Below, one piece after another: positions 7,212-16,271 of a DNA stretch of 63,370 nt. The stretch is taken from NCBI RefSeq assembly GCF_943193135.1, contig NZ_CALPCZ010000014.1, positions 1 through 63,370 of the forward strand, given 5' to 3'. The position numbers were made by a program, and so were the translations under genes. Numbering within the stretch: position 1 is the first letter of the stretch; every line of letters starts with the position of its first letter. The notes beneath the pieces were generated by a model. The model had not been told where the DNA came from and did no database searches. It saw nothing but the letters and a program-made list of their open reading frames with translations. Source of the stretch: Odoribacter lunatus (GTDB lineage Bacteria; Bacteroidota; Bacteroidia; Bacteroidales; Marinifilaceae).

Positions 7212-8984
7212 ATGGATAAAGGACATTTATTGGCAGGTTGGAGGCTGTTTTGCCGATGGTTATTCATGGGGAGCATCATTTATTCATGCGCGAACAAAGG
7301 GTATCCGGAAGGAGGCCCAAAAGATGTAACCCCTCCGCATGTGGTGGAAGAGCGTCCCGGTTCTTTTAACCTGAACTTCGATAGAAAAAGTGTGAGTATC
7401 TATTTTGATGAATTCGTTCAATTAAAAAATGTGAACGAAAAATTCATCATCTCTCCACCTCAGGCTAAAAAGCCGAAAGTCCGCTTGCGAGGGAAATACA
7501 TTCTGGTGGAAATACAAGATTCTTTACGTCCGGAAACAACATATAGCATGGACTTCGCGGATGCCATAGTTGATAATAACGAGGGAAATCCCTTGGGATA
7601 CTATCGCTATGTCTTTTCCACGGGCAATTCAATCGATACCCTCGAATTGAGCGGGAATGTTGTGGATGCTGAAACCAATGAGCCGGTATACAACGCCTAT
7701 GTATTTATTTATCGGGATGATGCGGATTCGGTGCCTATCACACAACTGCCCGATTACATGGCGAGGACGGACAGTGCCGGATTCTTCCGTCTCACGAATC
7801 TGAAAGAAGCGGACTACAAGATAGTGGCGGTGATGGACGACAACCGGGACTATAAATATGTGCCGGAAGCGGAACAAATCGGATTTATGGATTCTCTCGT
7901 ACATCCGGTAATGATGGAAATGAGCCGGGTAGATACATTGGGAGAAGACTCCGTCGTAACCACGCACTACCTGGCTTACGGCCCGAACAACTTATATTTG
8001 CGTTTATTTCAGGAGACCCAGACAAAACTGTATATGACCAATAGCGACCGGCAGCGTCGGGAAGCCTTGTTTTTTACTTTTAGCATACCGGGGGAAAATG
8101 ACTTCAAGATAGAGTTGTTGGATACGGCACTGAATACCCCTTGGTATATAGCAGAACAATCTGCCGGGAAAGACACGATAAACCTCTGGCTGACCGATTC
8201 TGCGGTTTATAAGCGAGACACCTTGCATTTCAGATTATCGTATTTACGTACGGACTCCTTAAATTGTAACTCGCCTTATACGGATACCGTAAGATTGGTA
8301 TATACGGACAAAAATACCTCCGATAAAAAGAAACCGGACATGACCTTTTTAAACATATCTTCGAGCTTAAAAAGTGAGCAGGATTTAAACAAGGGCATCG
8401 GGCTGGAATTTGAAAAACCCTTGGCGGGACACTTGGATAGCATCAGATTATGGGAAAAAATAGATACCCTTTATCAACCGGTGAAATACGAGCTGACAAG
8501 AGACTCGCAGTCAGTGCGGAGGTACGAACTGAAAACGGAATGGAAGCCGGACGGCGAATACATGCTGACAATCGACTCTGCGGCCATGACGGACATTTAT
8601 GGGAATCATAATAACAAATTAGAGAAAAAATTTAAAGTATTGAACAAAGAAGCGTATGGAAAACTGCTTTTGCATATTCAGGAGGGAAAAGGGCAGCTGC
8701 TGATTCAACTTTATAAGGCTGAAAACAAAAAAAGCGAAAACGGACACAAGATTTTTACCATCGTGGATGAAAAAATCATACAGGAAGCGGGAGAAGTTGA
8801 GTTTGACTACTTGAAAGCAGGGAAATACGGTGTCAGGGCAATATTTGATGAAAACCGCAACGGTAAATGGGATACGGGATTATACTTAAAAGGAATCCAG
8901 CCGGAAAAAATTGTTTATCTCCCGGGAGAATTAGATGTTCGACAGAATTTCGATATTGAACAGGAATTTAATCTGAAACAATGA
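7212..8984 (+). CDS. Ig-like (Big_5/SbsA-type) domain lipoprotein
   Basis: 590 residues with an N-terminal signal ending at a weak lipobox IYSC (Cys26). The mature start has the conserved Bacteroidetes pattern (YPEGGPKDVTPP). Residues about 38-135 form an SbsA/Big_5-type Ig-like domain with the typical ETTYSMDFADAIVDNNEGN segment. A carboxypeptidase-regulatory-like beta domain (about 143-215) follows, then less recognisable beta-rich sequence, and a last domain about 500-585 with a DENRNGKWD segment that could bind calcium. Conserved in Bacteroidetes, role unknown, probably outer-membrane or periplasmic. The stop overlaps the next start by 4 bp (ATGA), so the two genes are translationally coupled. 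Confidence 0.8.
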   Translation: MDKGHLLAGWRLFCRWLFMGSIIYSCANKGYPEGGPKDVTPPHVVEERPGSFNLNFDRKSVSIYFDEFVQLKNVNEKFIISPPQAKKPKVRLRGKYILVEIQDSLRPETTYSMDFADAIVDNNEGNPLGYYRYVFSTGNSIDTLELSGNVVDAETNEPVYNAYVFIYRDDADSVPITQLPDYMARTDSAGFFRLTNLKEADYKIVAVMDDNRDYKYVPEAEQIGFMDSLVHPVMMEMSRVDTLGEDSVVTTHYLAYGPNNLYLRLFQETQTKLYMTNSDRQRREALFFTFSIPGENDFKIELLDTALNTPWYIAEQSAGKDTINLWLTDSAVYKRDTLHFRLSYLRTDSLNCNSPYTDTVRLVYTDKNTSDKKKPDMTFLNISSSLKSEQDLNKGIGLEFEKPLAGHLDSIRLWEKIDTLYQPVKYELTRDSQSVRRYELKTEWKPDGEYMLTIDSAAMTDIYGNHNNKLEKKFKVLNKEAYGKLLLHIQEGKGQLLIQLYKAENKKSENGHKIFTIVDEKIIQEAGEVEFDYLKAGKYGVRAIFDENRNGKWDTGLYLKGIQPEKIVYLPGELDVRQNFDIEQEFNLKQ

Positions 8985-9736
8985 AGAAAATAATTGTTTT
9001 TATACTGATATGGGGGGGATTTTTGGAAATTTCGGCACAAATAAGTGTCTTCCCTAAAGACGAGGAATTCACTTATTCGGGATACTACAATTGGGGAATT
9101 ATATGGATGAGGGCGGGAATCGTCACATTTCGGGTAGAGGAATCGGAAAAATATCCTGATGCCTTGAAATTGGAAGCGGTCGGAACTTCATTGCCTTCAT
9201 GGGATTGGATGTTTAAAATGCGGGATACCTTAATCACCCATTTTAATCAACACACCTTTTTACCTTATGAATTTTCCCGCAAAGCACATGAAGGGAGTTA
9301 TCACAAAACCTTCGACTACCTTTGGGATTACGACAACAACCGGATTTTTGCCGATATACATAAAATAGATCGCTACAAAAAGCGGGATACAATACCGTTG
9401 CAGCCGGACACCTATGACATGTTATCGGTAGCTTGGAAAGCGAGAGGTTTGGACTTTGATTCCTATCATTCACAGGACACGATACCTATCAAAATATTAC
9501 TGGACGACAAAATCCATGATTTGTACGTACGTTTTTTAGGTACGGATGAAATAAAAATCGGGGGCAAAAAGAGGGATGCCTATGTATTTTCGCCTCTGTT
9601 GGTAAAAGGCGATGTATTTAAAGGGGGAGAGGGAATGAAAATCTGGGTAAGCAAAGATGAAAACAGAATACCTCTGATGGTCGAGGCAAAAATCCTTGTC
9701 GGGTCGGTAAAAGGAATATTGGAAGTGAAAAAATAA
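8981..9736 (+). CDS. DUF3108 periplasmic protein
   Basis: 251 residues with a signal peptide cut near residue 19 (EISAQ). The mature protein is a lipocalin-like beta-rich DUF3108 domain: an early GYYNWGIIWMRAG segment and the SWDWMFKMRDTL and RDAYVFSPLL strands are typical of the family. Function is unknown; DUF3108 proteins sit in the periplasm. Translationally coupled to the lipoprotein gene before it. DUF4837 follows 45 bp later, so the three likely form one envelope operon. Confidence 0.8.
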   Translation: MKKIIVFILIWGGFLEISAQISVFPKDEEFTYSGYYNWGIIWMRAGIVTFRVEESEKYPDALKLEAVGTSLPSWDWMFKMRDTLITHFNQHTFLPYEFSRKAHEGSYHKTFDYLWDYDNNRIFADIHKIDRYKKRDTIPLQPDTYDMLSVAWKARGLDFDSYHSQDTIPIKILLDDKIHDLYVRFLGTDEIKIGGKKRDAYVFSPLLVKGDVFKGGEGMKIWVSKDENRIPLMVEAKILVGSVKGILEVKK

Positions 9737-9781
9737 ATAGGGTACAGAAATAAAATAATCAATAAATAAGAATTGTCGCTT

Positions 9782-10777
9782 ATGAAAACAATTGCTTTAA
9801 TTCGTTTCTTGGCATGGCTGCTTGTAGTTTTTACACTATTCTCATGCAATGACCGTAAAGCGCCGTTGGCTACCTTTTCCGGAGCAACCAATGAAGTTTT
9901 GGTAATCATGGATAAAAATGATTGGAACAGTCCAGCGGGGGATACCGTGAAAGACTGGTTCCGGCAGGAACAATTGGGATTACCGCAGCCGGAGCCGATG
10001 TTTGATATAATTAATCTGCCCCGAAGCTCCTTTGAAGGCAATATAAAAGCCTACCGGAACATCTTGTATGCGAAAATCTCTCCCGACATCCAATTGGCGG
10101 AATTTGAATTCCGGGAAAGCCCGTGGGTGCGCGGACAGAAATATTTTCAGATTATGGCACCAGACAGAGCTTCCTTCATACAGGAATTCAATGCCCATAA
10201 GCAGGAAATGATGGATGTATTCATGAAAGCGGAGCGCGACAGGCAAATAGCATTGAACAAGCAAAAGCCGGAGCCGAAAATTGCCGAATTGATGAAAAAC
10301 AAATACAAACTTTACTGTTACATACCTTTCGGATACAACGTCAATAAAGACCTGAAAGATTTTGTATGGATATCTAGGGAAACCAAAGTAGACAGTAGGG
10401 GAATAATCGTAATACAGCGGAAATATGAAGGAATCGGGCAGTTGCAGTACGATAGAATCATTGACACGGTCAATGTTGCTTTGCAACGCAACATCCCCGG
10501 ACCCTTGGCAGGCACCTACATGGCGATAGATACCAAAACTCCGCTTGTAACGGAAACCTATAATTACGACGAAAACCATTATGCCGTAATGATGAAAGGT
10601 CTGTGGACGGTCGTAAACGATTTTATGGGAGGGCCTTTCGTATTAAATACCGTATTGGATGAGAAAAACGATCGGGTTGTATACATGATGGGATACGTTT
10701 ATGCTCCCGATGATAAAAAACGGAACATGGTGAGAAAAGTGGAAGCAATCTTATTCTCTACCGGATTCGTGGACTGA
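9782..10777 (+). CDS. DUF4837 lipoprotein
   Basis: 331 residues. Lipoprotein signal with lipobox LFSC (Cys22). The mature part matches DUF4837, a Bacteroidetes-only family: the early GATNEVLVIMDKNDW segment, a central basic region and the late DFMGGPFVLNTVLDEKN segment are characteristic. Function unknown. The start is the ATG at 9782; an upstream in-frame TTG at 9773 would add only three residues before the signal peptide. Probably the last gene of the envelope operon starting at 7212. Confidence 0.85.
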   Translation: MKTIALIRFLAWLLVVFTLFSCNDRKAPLATFSGATNEVLVIMDKNDWNSPAGDTVKDWFRQEQLGLPQPEPMFDIINLPRSSFEGNIKAYRNILYAKISPDIQLAEFEFRESPWVRGQKYFQIMAPDRASFIQEFNAHKQEMMDVFMKAERDRQIALNKQKPEPKIAELMKNKYKLYCYIPFGYNVNKDLKDFVWISRETKVDSRGIIVIQRKYEGIGQLQYDRIIDTVNVALQRNIPGPLAGTYMAIDTKTPLVTETYNYDENHYAVMMKGLWTVVNDFMGGPFVLNTVLDEKNDRVVYMMGYVYAPDDKKRNMVRKVEAILFSTGFVD

Positions 10778-10849
10778 AAAAACGGTTACTCATCCCGAAT
10801 ATAGTGTGCTGCGTTATTTGAAAATGTGATTTTATATACATAGTTTATC

Positions 10850-13800
10850 ATGACTGAAAAAGTAAAGAAAGCTTTGTGGAAGAGAGGCTTGAAATGGGTG
10901 TGTGTCTCCTTCCTTTCGTTGGTTGTATTAGTGTTGATAGGAGTAGCCTTGGCCATCAACTTCATATTTACTTCCGAAAAACTGACCCCGTTTGTTGAAA
11001 AAATGGCAAATGAATATCTCAAGGCGGAGACCCGGATTGGAAAAATAGACCTGACATTCTTCTCCACCTTCCCCGATTTCGGAATGGAAATCTCGGATGC
11101 CCATATTATTTCGGGGGTATTCAGGGACTCATCGGCAACGGCTGTCGAACGCGACTCATTAATGTATATCGACAAAGCCTTGATTACCGTAAATCCGATG
11201 GCCTATTTGAAGAAAAAGAAAATAAAAGTAAAAGACTTCGTTATAGATCATCCTAGGATATACGCGTATGTGGACCAGGAAGGAGTGGCCAACTGGAATA
11301 TTTTTGAACAGACCTCCGATACGACTGTTGTAGACACGGTGAAAACGCAGGAAGAGTCGGAAGAAATGCTTTTGGATATAAAAAACGTAAGGATAATAAA
11401 CGGACACTTGATATTAAATGACCGTAGCACAGACCTCTATACGCGGATAGAAGGAATGGACATAGGGATAGATGGTAATTTCTTGGGGCGTACGGCGGAC
11501 TTGCAATTGGATTTCGATGCGAAGAAAATATTATTTTGGCAGGAAGGAAAATTATTGGTAAAAAATCTGGCATTCGCCATGCAGTCAGGCATGAGCATTA
11601 ATCGCGACTCCCTCCAATATAAATTGGATAAAGCCGTATTTACCGTAAATGGAATAAAATTCGGTGCCGGAGGAACTGTCAAGGCGGACACCGTGCAACG
11701 CCTGCTTGACGTGAATGTAAAATACGGGATACATATACCCTCCCTGAAAACCTTAATCGACTTAGTACCGGAAGCCGTATTGCAGAAAGACCACAAGGCC
11801 GACATACGGGGAGACATCCTGTGTACCGGAGATATCCGGGGAAGCTATGGGAAAAAGAATGTACCCCTCATTACCGCAGCTTTCCGCATCAAAGACGGCT
11901 ATGTCGCCTATGAAGAAATGCCCTCCCGTATAGAGGCATTGGATGCCGATTTTGAAGCAGTAATCGATTTGCAGAAACAGCAGCCCTCCGTCGTAAAATT
12001 GAACAGTTTTTGCCTGAAAGGAGGCAAGACGGATATAGACGCGGAAGCGCTCATCGAAGACGTATTGACTGACCCGGTCATAAAAGCCCAGGTAAAAGCC
12101 CAGGTAGATTTTGACGATATAACCAATGTATTCCCGCTGACGGACGGAGTAACCTGTCAGGGAAAAATAGATGCCTCATTGCGGACAAAAGTCTTGATGT
12201 CGGATATAACGGGAGGAAATTACGGGCAATTGAAATTGGGAGGTTGGTGTAAAATGCAGGACGTATCGGTATTTATACCGCAAGACAGCATCAGCGCCCA
12301 GGTTAAATCCGCCGGATTGGCATTTGCCACCAACCGGGCAAACGAGAAAGTCACGCAAGGTGTGGATTTATTAAATGGAATCGTAGGATATACCGGATTG
12401 GATGTATTTGTAAGAAACAGGATAAATCTGAAAATGGATTCGGCGTATGTTACCTTAAAAACAACGCCTCTGCGGGACACAACCACCATTGCGACCGTAA
12501 ATTCCGGTATGCACCTCGGAAGGACATTGCTTATCGTAAAAGACACGTTACTGCTGGGGATGAAACGGGCGGACGTAAAAGCAAAATTGATGCCGACCAA
12601 AAGAAACCCGAAAGTACCTCGTATAGAATCCCATTTACAGGTAGATAGTTTACGGCTACGTTCAATGGGAAATCGCTTGAACATGGCCAAAGCGGACATT
12701 CAGCTGAATGCGACGCGCACTCGGCGGGACGATAAAGTATGGATTCCTTCGGGATATGTTGATTTCACGGGCTTGCGGGCATTCACGCCTTACTTCCCCT
12801 TGCGTGTCAGTATGCCGGGAACACGGATACACTTCAATCGCAAGGAAATACAATTGGATTCGGCCCAATTACGCTTGGGACGTTCGGATGTGCGTCTGAC
12901 GGGAAGCGTGACAAACCTGTGGAAAGCATTTTTCCGGCATGATACACTATATGCGTCATTGGCTGTCAAATCACGTATGGTAAACTGCAACCAGCTGATG
13001 AGGGCATTGGATGCCGGGACCGCTTATATGAACAAAACAGCGGAACAAAGACAGGAAACCGTGAACGGTAACGAAGAAAATTTGGATGACTTATCGGCAG
13101 TCAGCGATACCATCGTCTACTCGGAAAACAATACTGTATTTGTCGTTCCTCCGGGAATAGATTTCCTCTTCCGGATGGATATAGACCGGATGATATTCGG
13201 TAAACTGTTGATGGATAGCATACACGGAGAAGTCGTGATGAAAAACCAGTGCATCCAGCTTTCCGATTTGACATTGCGTTCCGCAGCGGCAGACATGAAT
13301 GCTACGGGTATCTACAAAGCCACCGATACCTTGCGGGCCTATACGGGATTTGCCTTGAAAATGCACGAAATCCAGGTAGACAGTCTGATAAGGATGATGC
13401 CCTCATTGGATACACTCTTCCCGATGTTGCGTTCACTTGAAGGCGTTGTAGACTTCAATGTATCTGCCGAGGCCTGGTTGGATTCCACGTTGATGGTTGA
13501 TTTGCCGACCTTGCGGGGAGCGGCCTATCTGGACGGACACGATTTGGTGCTGATGGACGGGGAAACCTTTGCTGAAATATCGAAAATGCTGTGGTTTAAA
13601 AACAAACAGAAGAATATGATAGACAGCATTTCGGTAGACATCTTGGTACGGGACGGAGTAGTGGAAATATTCCCCTTCCTGTTGGAAATCGACCGCTACA
13701 AAGTAGCAGTGGGAGGAGAGCACAACATGGACATGAGCTTTAAATACCATGTATCACTGTTGAAATCGCCCTTGCCTTTCCGTGCGGGAGTAGATATTTC

Positions 13801-13960
13801 CGGTACGCTGGATAAAATGAAATTCCGGGTTACAAAAGCAAAATACAAAGATTGGTTCATCCCTTCCCGGCAGACGAAACTGGACAGCGCGCAGGTAAGT
13901 TTGAGACAGCGGATTCGCACCATATTGAGAGAGGGAGGAAACAACGAATTGGATAACTGA
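10850..13960 (+). CDS. AsmA-like membrane-anchored protein
   Basis: 1036 residues. One N-terminal transmembrane helix (about 16-38) is followed by a very long periplasmic beta-rich region of AsmA/TamB/YhdP type, with the opening LTPFVEKMANEYLKAETRIGKIDLTF segment in pieces typical of AsmA N-termini and a C-terminal AsmA_2-like part (about 860-1010). Proteins of this superfamily form long hydrophobic grooves and are linked to phospholipid transport or outer-membrane homeostasis; that role is inferred from the family only. No consensus -7 box is seen close upstream. The MATE gene begins 23 bp after its stop. Confidence 0.85.
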   Translation: MTEKVKKALWKRGLKWVCVSFLSLVVLVLIGVALAINFIFTSEKLTPFVEKMANEYLKAETRIGKIDLTFFSTFPDFGMEISDAHIISGVFRDSSATAVERDSLMYIDKALITVNPMAYLKKKKIKVKDFVIDHPRIYAYVDQEGVANWNIFEQTSDTTVVDTVKTQEESEEMLLDIKNVRIINGHLILNDRSTDLYTRIEGMDIGIDGNFLGRTADLQLDFDAKKILFWQEGKLLVKNLAFAMQSGMSINRDSLQYKLDKAVFTVNGIKFGAGGTVKADTVQRLLDVNVKYGIHIPSLKTLIDLVPEAVLQKDHKADIRGDILCTGDIRGSYGKKNVPLITAAFRIKDGYVAYEEMPSRIEALDADFEAVIDLQKQQPSVVKLNSFCLKGGKTDIDAEALIEDVLTDPVIKAQVKAQVDFDDITNVFPLTDGVTCQGKIDASLRTKVLMSDITGGNYGQLKLGGWCKMQDVSVFIPQDSISAQVKSAGLAFATNRANEKVTQGVDLLNGIVGYTGLDVFVRNRINLKMDSAYVTLKTTPLRDTTTIATVNSGMHLGRTLLIVKDTLLLGMKRADVKAKLMPTKRNPKVPRIESHLQVDSLRLRSMGNRLNMAKADIQLNATRTRRDDKVWIPSGYVDFTGLRAFTPYFPLRVSMPGTRIHFNRKEIQLDSAQLRLGRSDVRLTGSVTNLWKAFFRHDTLYASLAVKSRMVNCNQLMRALDAGTAYMNKTAEQRQETVNGNEENLDDLSAVSDTIVYSENNTVFVVPPGIDFLFRMDIDRMIFGKLLMDSIHGEVVMKNQCIQLSDLTLRSAAADMNATGIYKATDTLRAYTGFALKMHEIQVDSLIRMMPSLDTLFPMLRSLEGVVDFNVSAEAWLDSTLMVDLPTLRGAAYLDGHDLVLMDGETFAEISKMLWFKNKQKNMIDSISVDILVRDGVVEIFPFLLEIDRYKVAVGGEHNMDMSFKYHVSLLKSPLPFRAGVDISGTLDKMKFRVTKAKYKDWFIPSRQTKLDSAQVSLRQRIRTILREGGNNELDN

Positions 13961-13983
13961 TAAACAAAAAAGCGGGGAGAAAC

Positions 13984-15348
13984 ATGGAGCAAAATAAACC
14001 GCGGGCAACCGTTCGGATGGACATGTTACATGGCGGTCTGTTTCGGAAAATACTGACATTCGCTTTACCGTTGATAGCCAGTGGAATCCTGCAACAGTCG
14101 TTTAACTCGGTAGACGTTGCCGTAGTCGGGAAATTTGCAAGTAGTCAGGCATTGGCGGCTGTTGGGAGCAACGGTTTGATAATCAGTTTGATGATAAACT
14201 TGTTTGTCGGAATCTCCGTCGGGGCCAACGTCGTTATAGCCCACTACATCGGGCAACAGGACGAAAAAGGTATCCGGAACGCCATTCATACCGTTGCGGT
14301 CATTGCCTTGGCCAGCGGCCTCCTTTTGCTTGCGCTCGGTTTATCCATCGCCAGGCCCTTATTGGAGCTGATGGATACCCCCGAAGATGTCATAGACCTT
14401 GCCACCCTTTATCTGCGGATTTACTTCCTGGGAATGCCGTTCATGATGATTTATAACTTCGGGGCGGCCATACTCCGGAGTATGGGAGACACCAAAAGGC
14501 CCTTCTATAGCCTCATTGCGGCCGGCATTGTCAATGTAGGACTAAACCTGCTTTTAGTCATCGTATTTGAAATGAGTGTCGCAGGGGTAGCCATTGCGAC
14601 AGTCGTGTCGAACATCGTAAACGCTGCCATAATCATCTGGTTATTGACACACGAAGAAGGCGCCTTCCGTCTTGAATGGAAAAAAATGTCGATAGCCCGG
14701 CGGGAATTGAAAAAAATACTTCAGATAGGCATACCGGCGGGAGTACAGGGAGTGGTATTTTCCATCTCCAACGTATTTATCCTTTCCACCATCAACAAAT
14801 TCGGTTCCGATGCAGTAGCAGGCTCCTCGGCGGCTGTCAATTTTGAATACTACTGTTACTTTGTCATTAGTGCTTTTGCACAGTCGGCGGTAGCCTTCAT
14901 CAGTCAGAACTACGGGGCGGGGCAGATAGAGCGTTGTAAAAAAATCTTCCGGCAAAGCATGCTCATGGCATTCGTCAGTTGTGCCGTTCTGAACATAGTC
15001 ATCGCTTGGCAGCGGGAACTTTTCGTAAGTATGTTCACCTCCAGTCCGGAAGTTATACATTACGCCTCCATACGCATGCGTTACGTCTTGCTCTTTCAGT
15101 TCATCGCGTGCAGCTACGAAATAAGCGGGGCGGCACTGCGGGGATTGGGATATTCCATGACTCCCACCATTCTGACCATATTCGGAACATGCTTATTCCG
15201 GCTATTATGGATATATACCGTCACACCCCGGTACGGCAGCTTTGAAGTCCTGATGTACGTCTATCCCATATCATGGGTCATAACCGGCATCGCCGTATAC
15301 GTTGCCTACCTGATTATCCGGAAAAAAGCCTTCGCCTTGCATTCTTAA
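13984..15348 (+). CDS. MATE family efflux transporter
   Basis: 454 residues with 12 hydrophobic helices in two related halves, the length and layout of MATE antiporters (MOP superfamily). The N-terminal segment GGLFRKILTFALPLIASGIL and the following VDVAVVGKFASSQALAAVG block are typical. It would export cationic drugs or metabolites in exchange for Na+ or H+; the substrate cannot be read from sequence. RBS-like GGGGAG lies 6 bp before the ATG. Probably cotranscribed with the AsmA-like gene 23 bp upstream. Confidence 0.92.
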   Translation: MEQNKPRATVRMDMLHGGLFRKILTFALPLIASGILQQSFNSVDVAVVGKFASSQALAAVGSNGLIISLMINLFVGISVGANVVIAHYIGQQDEKGIRNAIHTVAVIALASGLLLLALGLSIARPLLELMDTPEDVIDLATLYLRIYFLGMPFMMIYNFGAAILRSMGDTKRPFYSLIAAGIVNVGLNLLLVIVFEMSVAGVAIATVVSNIVNAAIIIWLLTHEEGAFRLEWKKMSIARRELKKILQIGIPAGVQGVVFSISNVFILSTINKFGSDAVAGSSAAVNFEYYCYFVISAFAQSAVAFISQNYGAGQIERCKKIFRQSMLMAFVSCAVLNIVIAWQRELFVSMFTSSPEVIHYASIRMRYVLLFQFIACSYEISGAALRGLGYSMTPTILTIFGTCLFRLLWIYTVTPRYGSFEVLMYVYPISWVITGIAVYVAYLIIRKKAFALHS

Positions 15349-15367
15349 GTTGAAAAGGCTTTTTAAA

Positions 15368-15407
15368 CTCTTTGATTTTTCATCATGAAATCGTGTTTTT
15401 TTCGGCT
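15368..15407 (+). repeat. Direct repeat copy 1 (pair with 15669-15710)
   Basis: Begins CTCTTTGATTTTTCATCATG and ends TTTTTTTCGGCT. The second copy at 15669-15710 is the same except for a 2-base swap and a 2-base insertion (CA). The copies are 301 bp apart and flank AT-rich non-coding DNA. Confidence 0.85.
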
Positions 15408-15668
15408 TCTTAAGCTAATAATCAAGACTTGAAGTGTTCAATAAAAAATCAAACAACCCCATTATCAAGACACCCTCTTCAGTATACCAGGGATTGATGT
15501 TTTTGTAAATACCAAGATAACTCAAAAGATGCAAACTGCCAAATAACTCATTTATTATTTTTGCCAATATTGGCACTTTTTGTAAATATATAAGATTTGA
15601 GGTTGAAAACAGACGATTTATGTAAAAGATAAAAAGCCATTGTCTTGGCCGTATCATCAGTTTCTTAC

Positions 15669-15710
15669 CTCTTTGATTTTTCATCATGAAACTGTGCATT
15701 TTTTTCGGCT
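15669..15710 (+). repeat. Direct repeat copy 2 (pair with 15368-15407)
   Basis: Second copy of the repeat at 15368-15407. Between the copies lies a perfect palindrome (15562-15575). No transposase is present, so this could be a relic of an excised or decayed element. Confidence 0.85.
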
Positions 15711-15728
15711 AAAAATACCCCTTTTCGG

Positions 15729-15808
15729 AAAACCTATCATTTTCATGTTAAAAACCTATCGTTTTTGTCTCAAAAACGATAGGTTTTCGGTAGCAAAACG
15801 ATAGGTTT
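15729..15808. repeat. Palindromic-word array A (CCTATCG words, 21-23-bp period)
   Basis: Four words, each a run of A, a 7-base core and a run of T, start at 15729, 15750, 15772 and 15795. Cores are CCTATCA, CCTATCG, CGATAGG and CGATAGG, so the first two face the last two. Linkers are CATGTT, GTCTC and CGGTAGC. Words 2 and 3 form a perfect 16-bp inverted repeat around a 5-base loop. Confidence 0.9.
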
Positions 15809-15927
15809 AAAAATAACGGGTTGGGTCATTAAGCCGGATGTATCTAAATGATGATTGCTAATGTTTTTAATATCAGATATTTATTTGTTTTTTCGCGGGC
15901 ATTAATTGAAAATGGATACTTAGTTTG

Positions 15928-16017
15928 AAAAAAAGAGGCTCTTTTCAGTACAAAAAGAGTATGTTTTTGATGCAAAAAGAGCCTCTTTTTTAGTAGAAAA
16001 CATATCCTTTATTTTTT
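15928..16017. repeat. Palindromic-word array B (GAGGCTC/GAGTATG/GAGCCTC/CATATCC)
   Basis: Four words start at 15930, 15952, 15974 and 15997 (period 22-23). Cores are GAGGCTC, GAGTATG, GAGCCTC and CATATCC between A and T runs, with linkers CAGTAC, GATGC and AGTAG. The second word is a hybrid: its left half matches its neighbours, its right half (TATG) is complementary to the fourth word. It shares the exact 19-mer TATGTTTTTGATGCAAAAA with array C. Confidence 0.9.
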
Positions 16018-16271
16018 GGAGTAAAAAAAATTGGTAGAAACGGAACAATGGAAAAAGCATTTTTCCACTGCTCCATTGTCCTATTTTTTCATTCTTACCA
16101 ATCCGTTTCCAGTTTGTATTTGTTTTTTCTTGCCGCGGTTTGCAGAAAGTCACCCGTTCGAGAGAATTTGTTCCTGCAAGTTGCGGTGTTAAATCCTAAA
16201 CATTTGTTATGTACCGCTAACAGCGGCTTAAATTTTTAACACTATTTTCTTTTGCAGCCATTCTTTTGGGA

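Larger units (their letters stand above)
15349..16271. other. 923-bp non-coding region with repeats
   Basis: No credible gene. It holds a 40/42-bp direct repeat (15368-15407 and 15669-15710), a perfect 14-bp palindrome TGCCAATATTGGCA (15562-15575), and two arrays of palindromic words (15729-15808 and 15928-16017). The only long open frame (15415-15699, minus) has no recognisable domain or ribosome-binding site. Confidence 0.7.

Noticed and set aside
15415-15699. 94-codon open frame on the minus strand in the repeat-rich region
   Set aside because: No domain, no ribosome-binding site and AT-rich composition; part of it runs through a direct-repeat copy. Looks like chance.
16048-16239. 63-codon plus-strand frame near the end of the SUMF1 gene
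   Set aside because: Phe-rich low-complexity translation of AT-rich DNA with no supporting signals.
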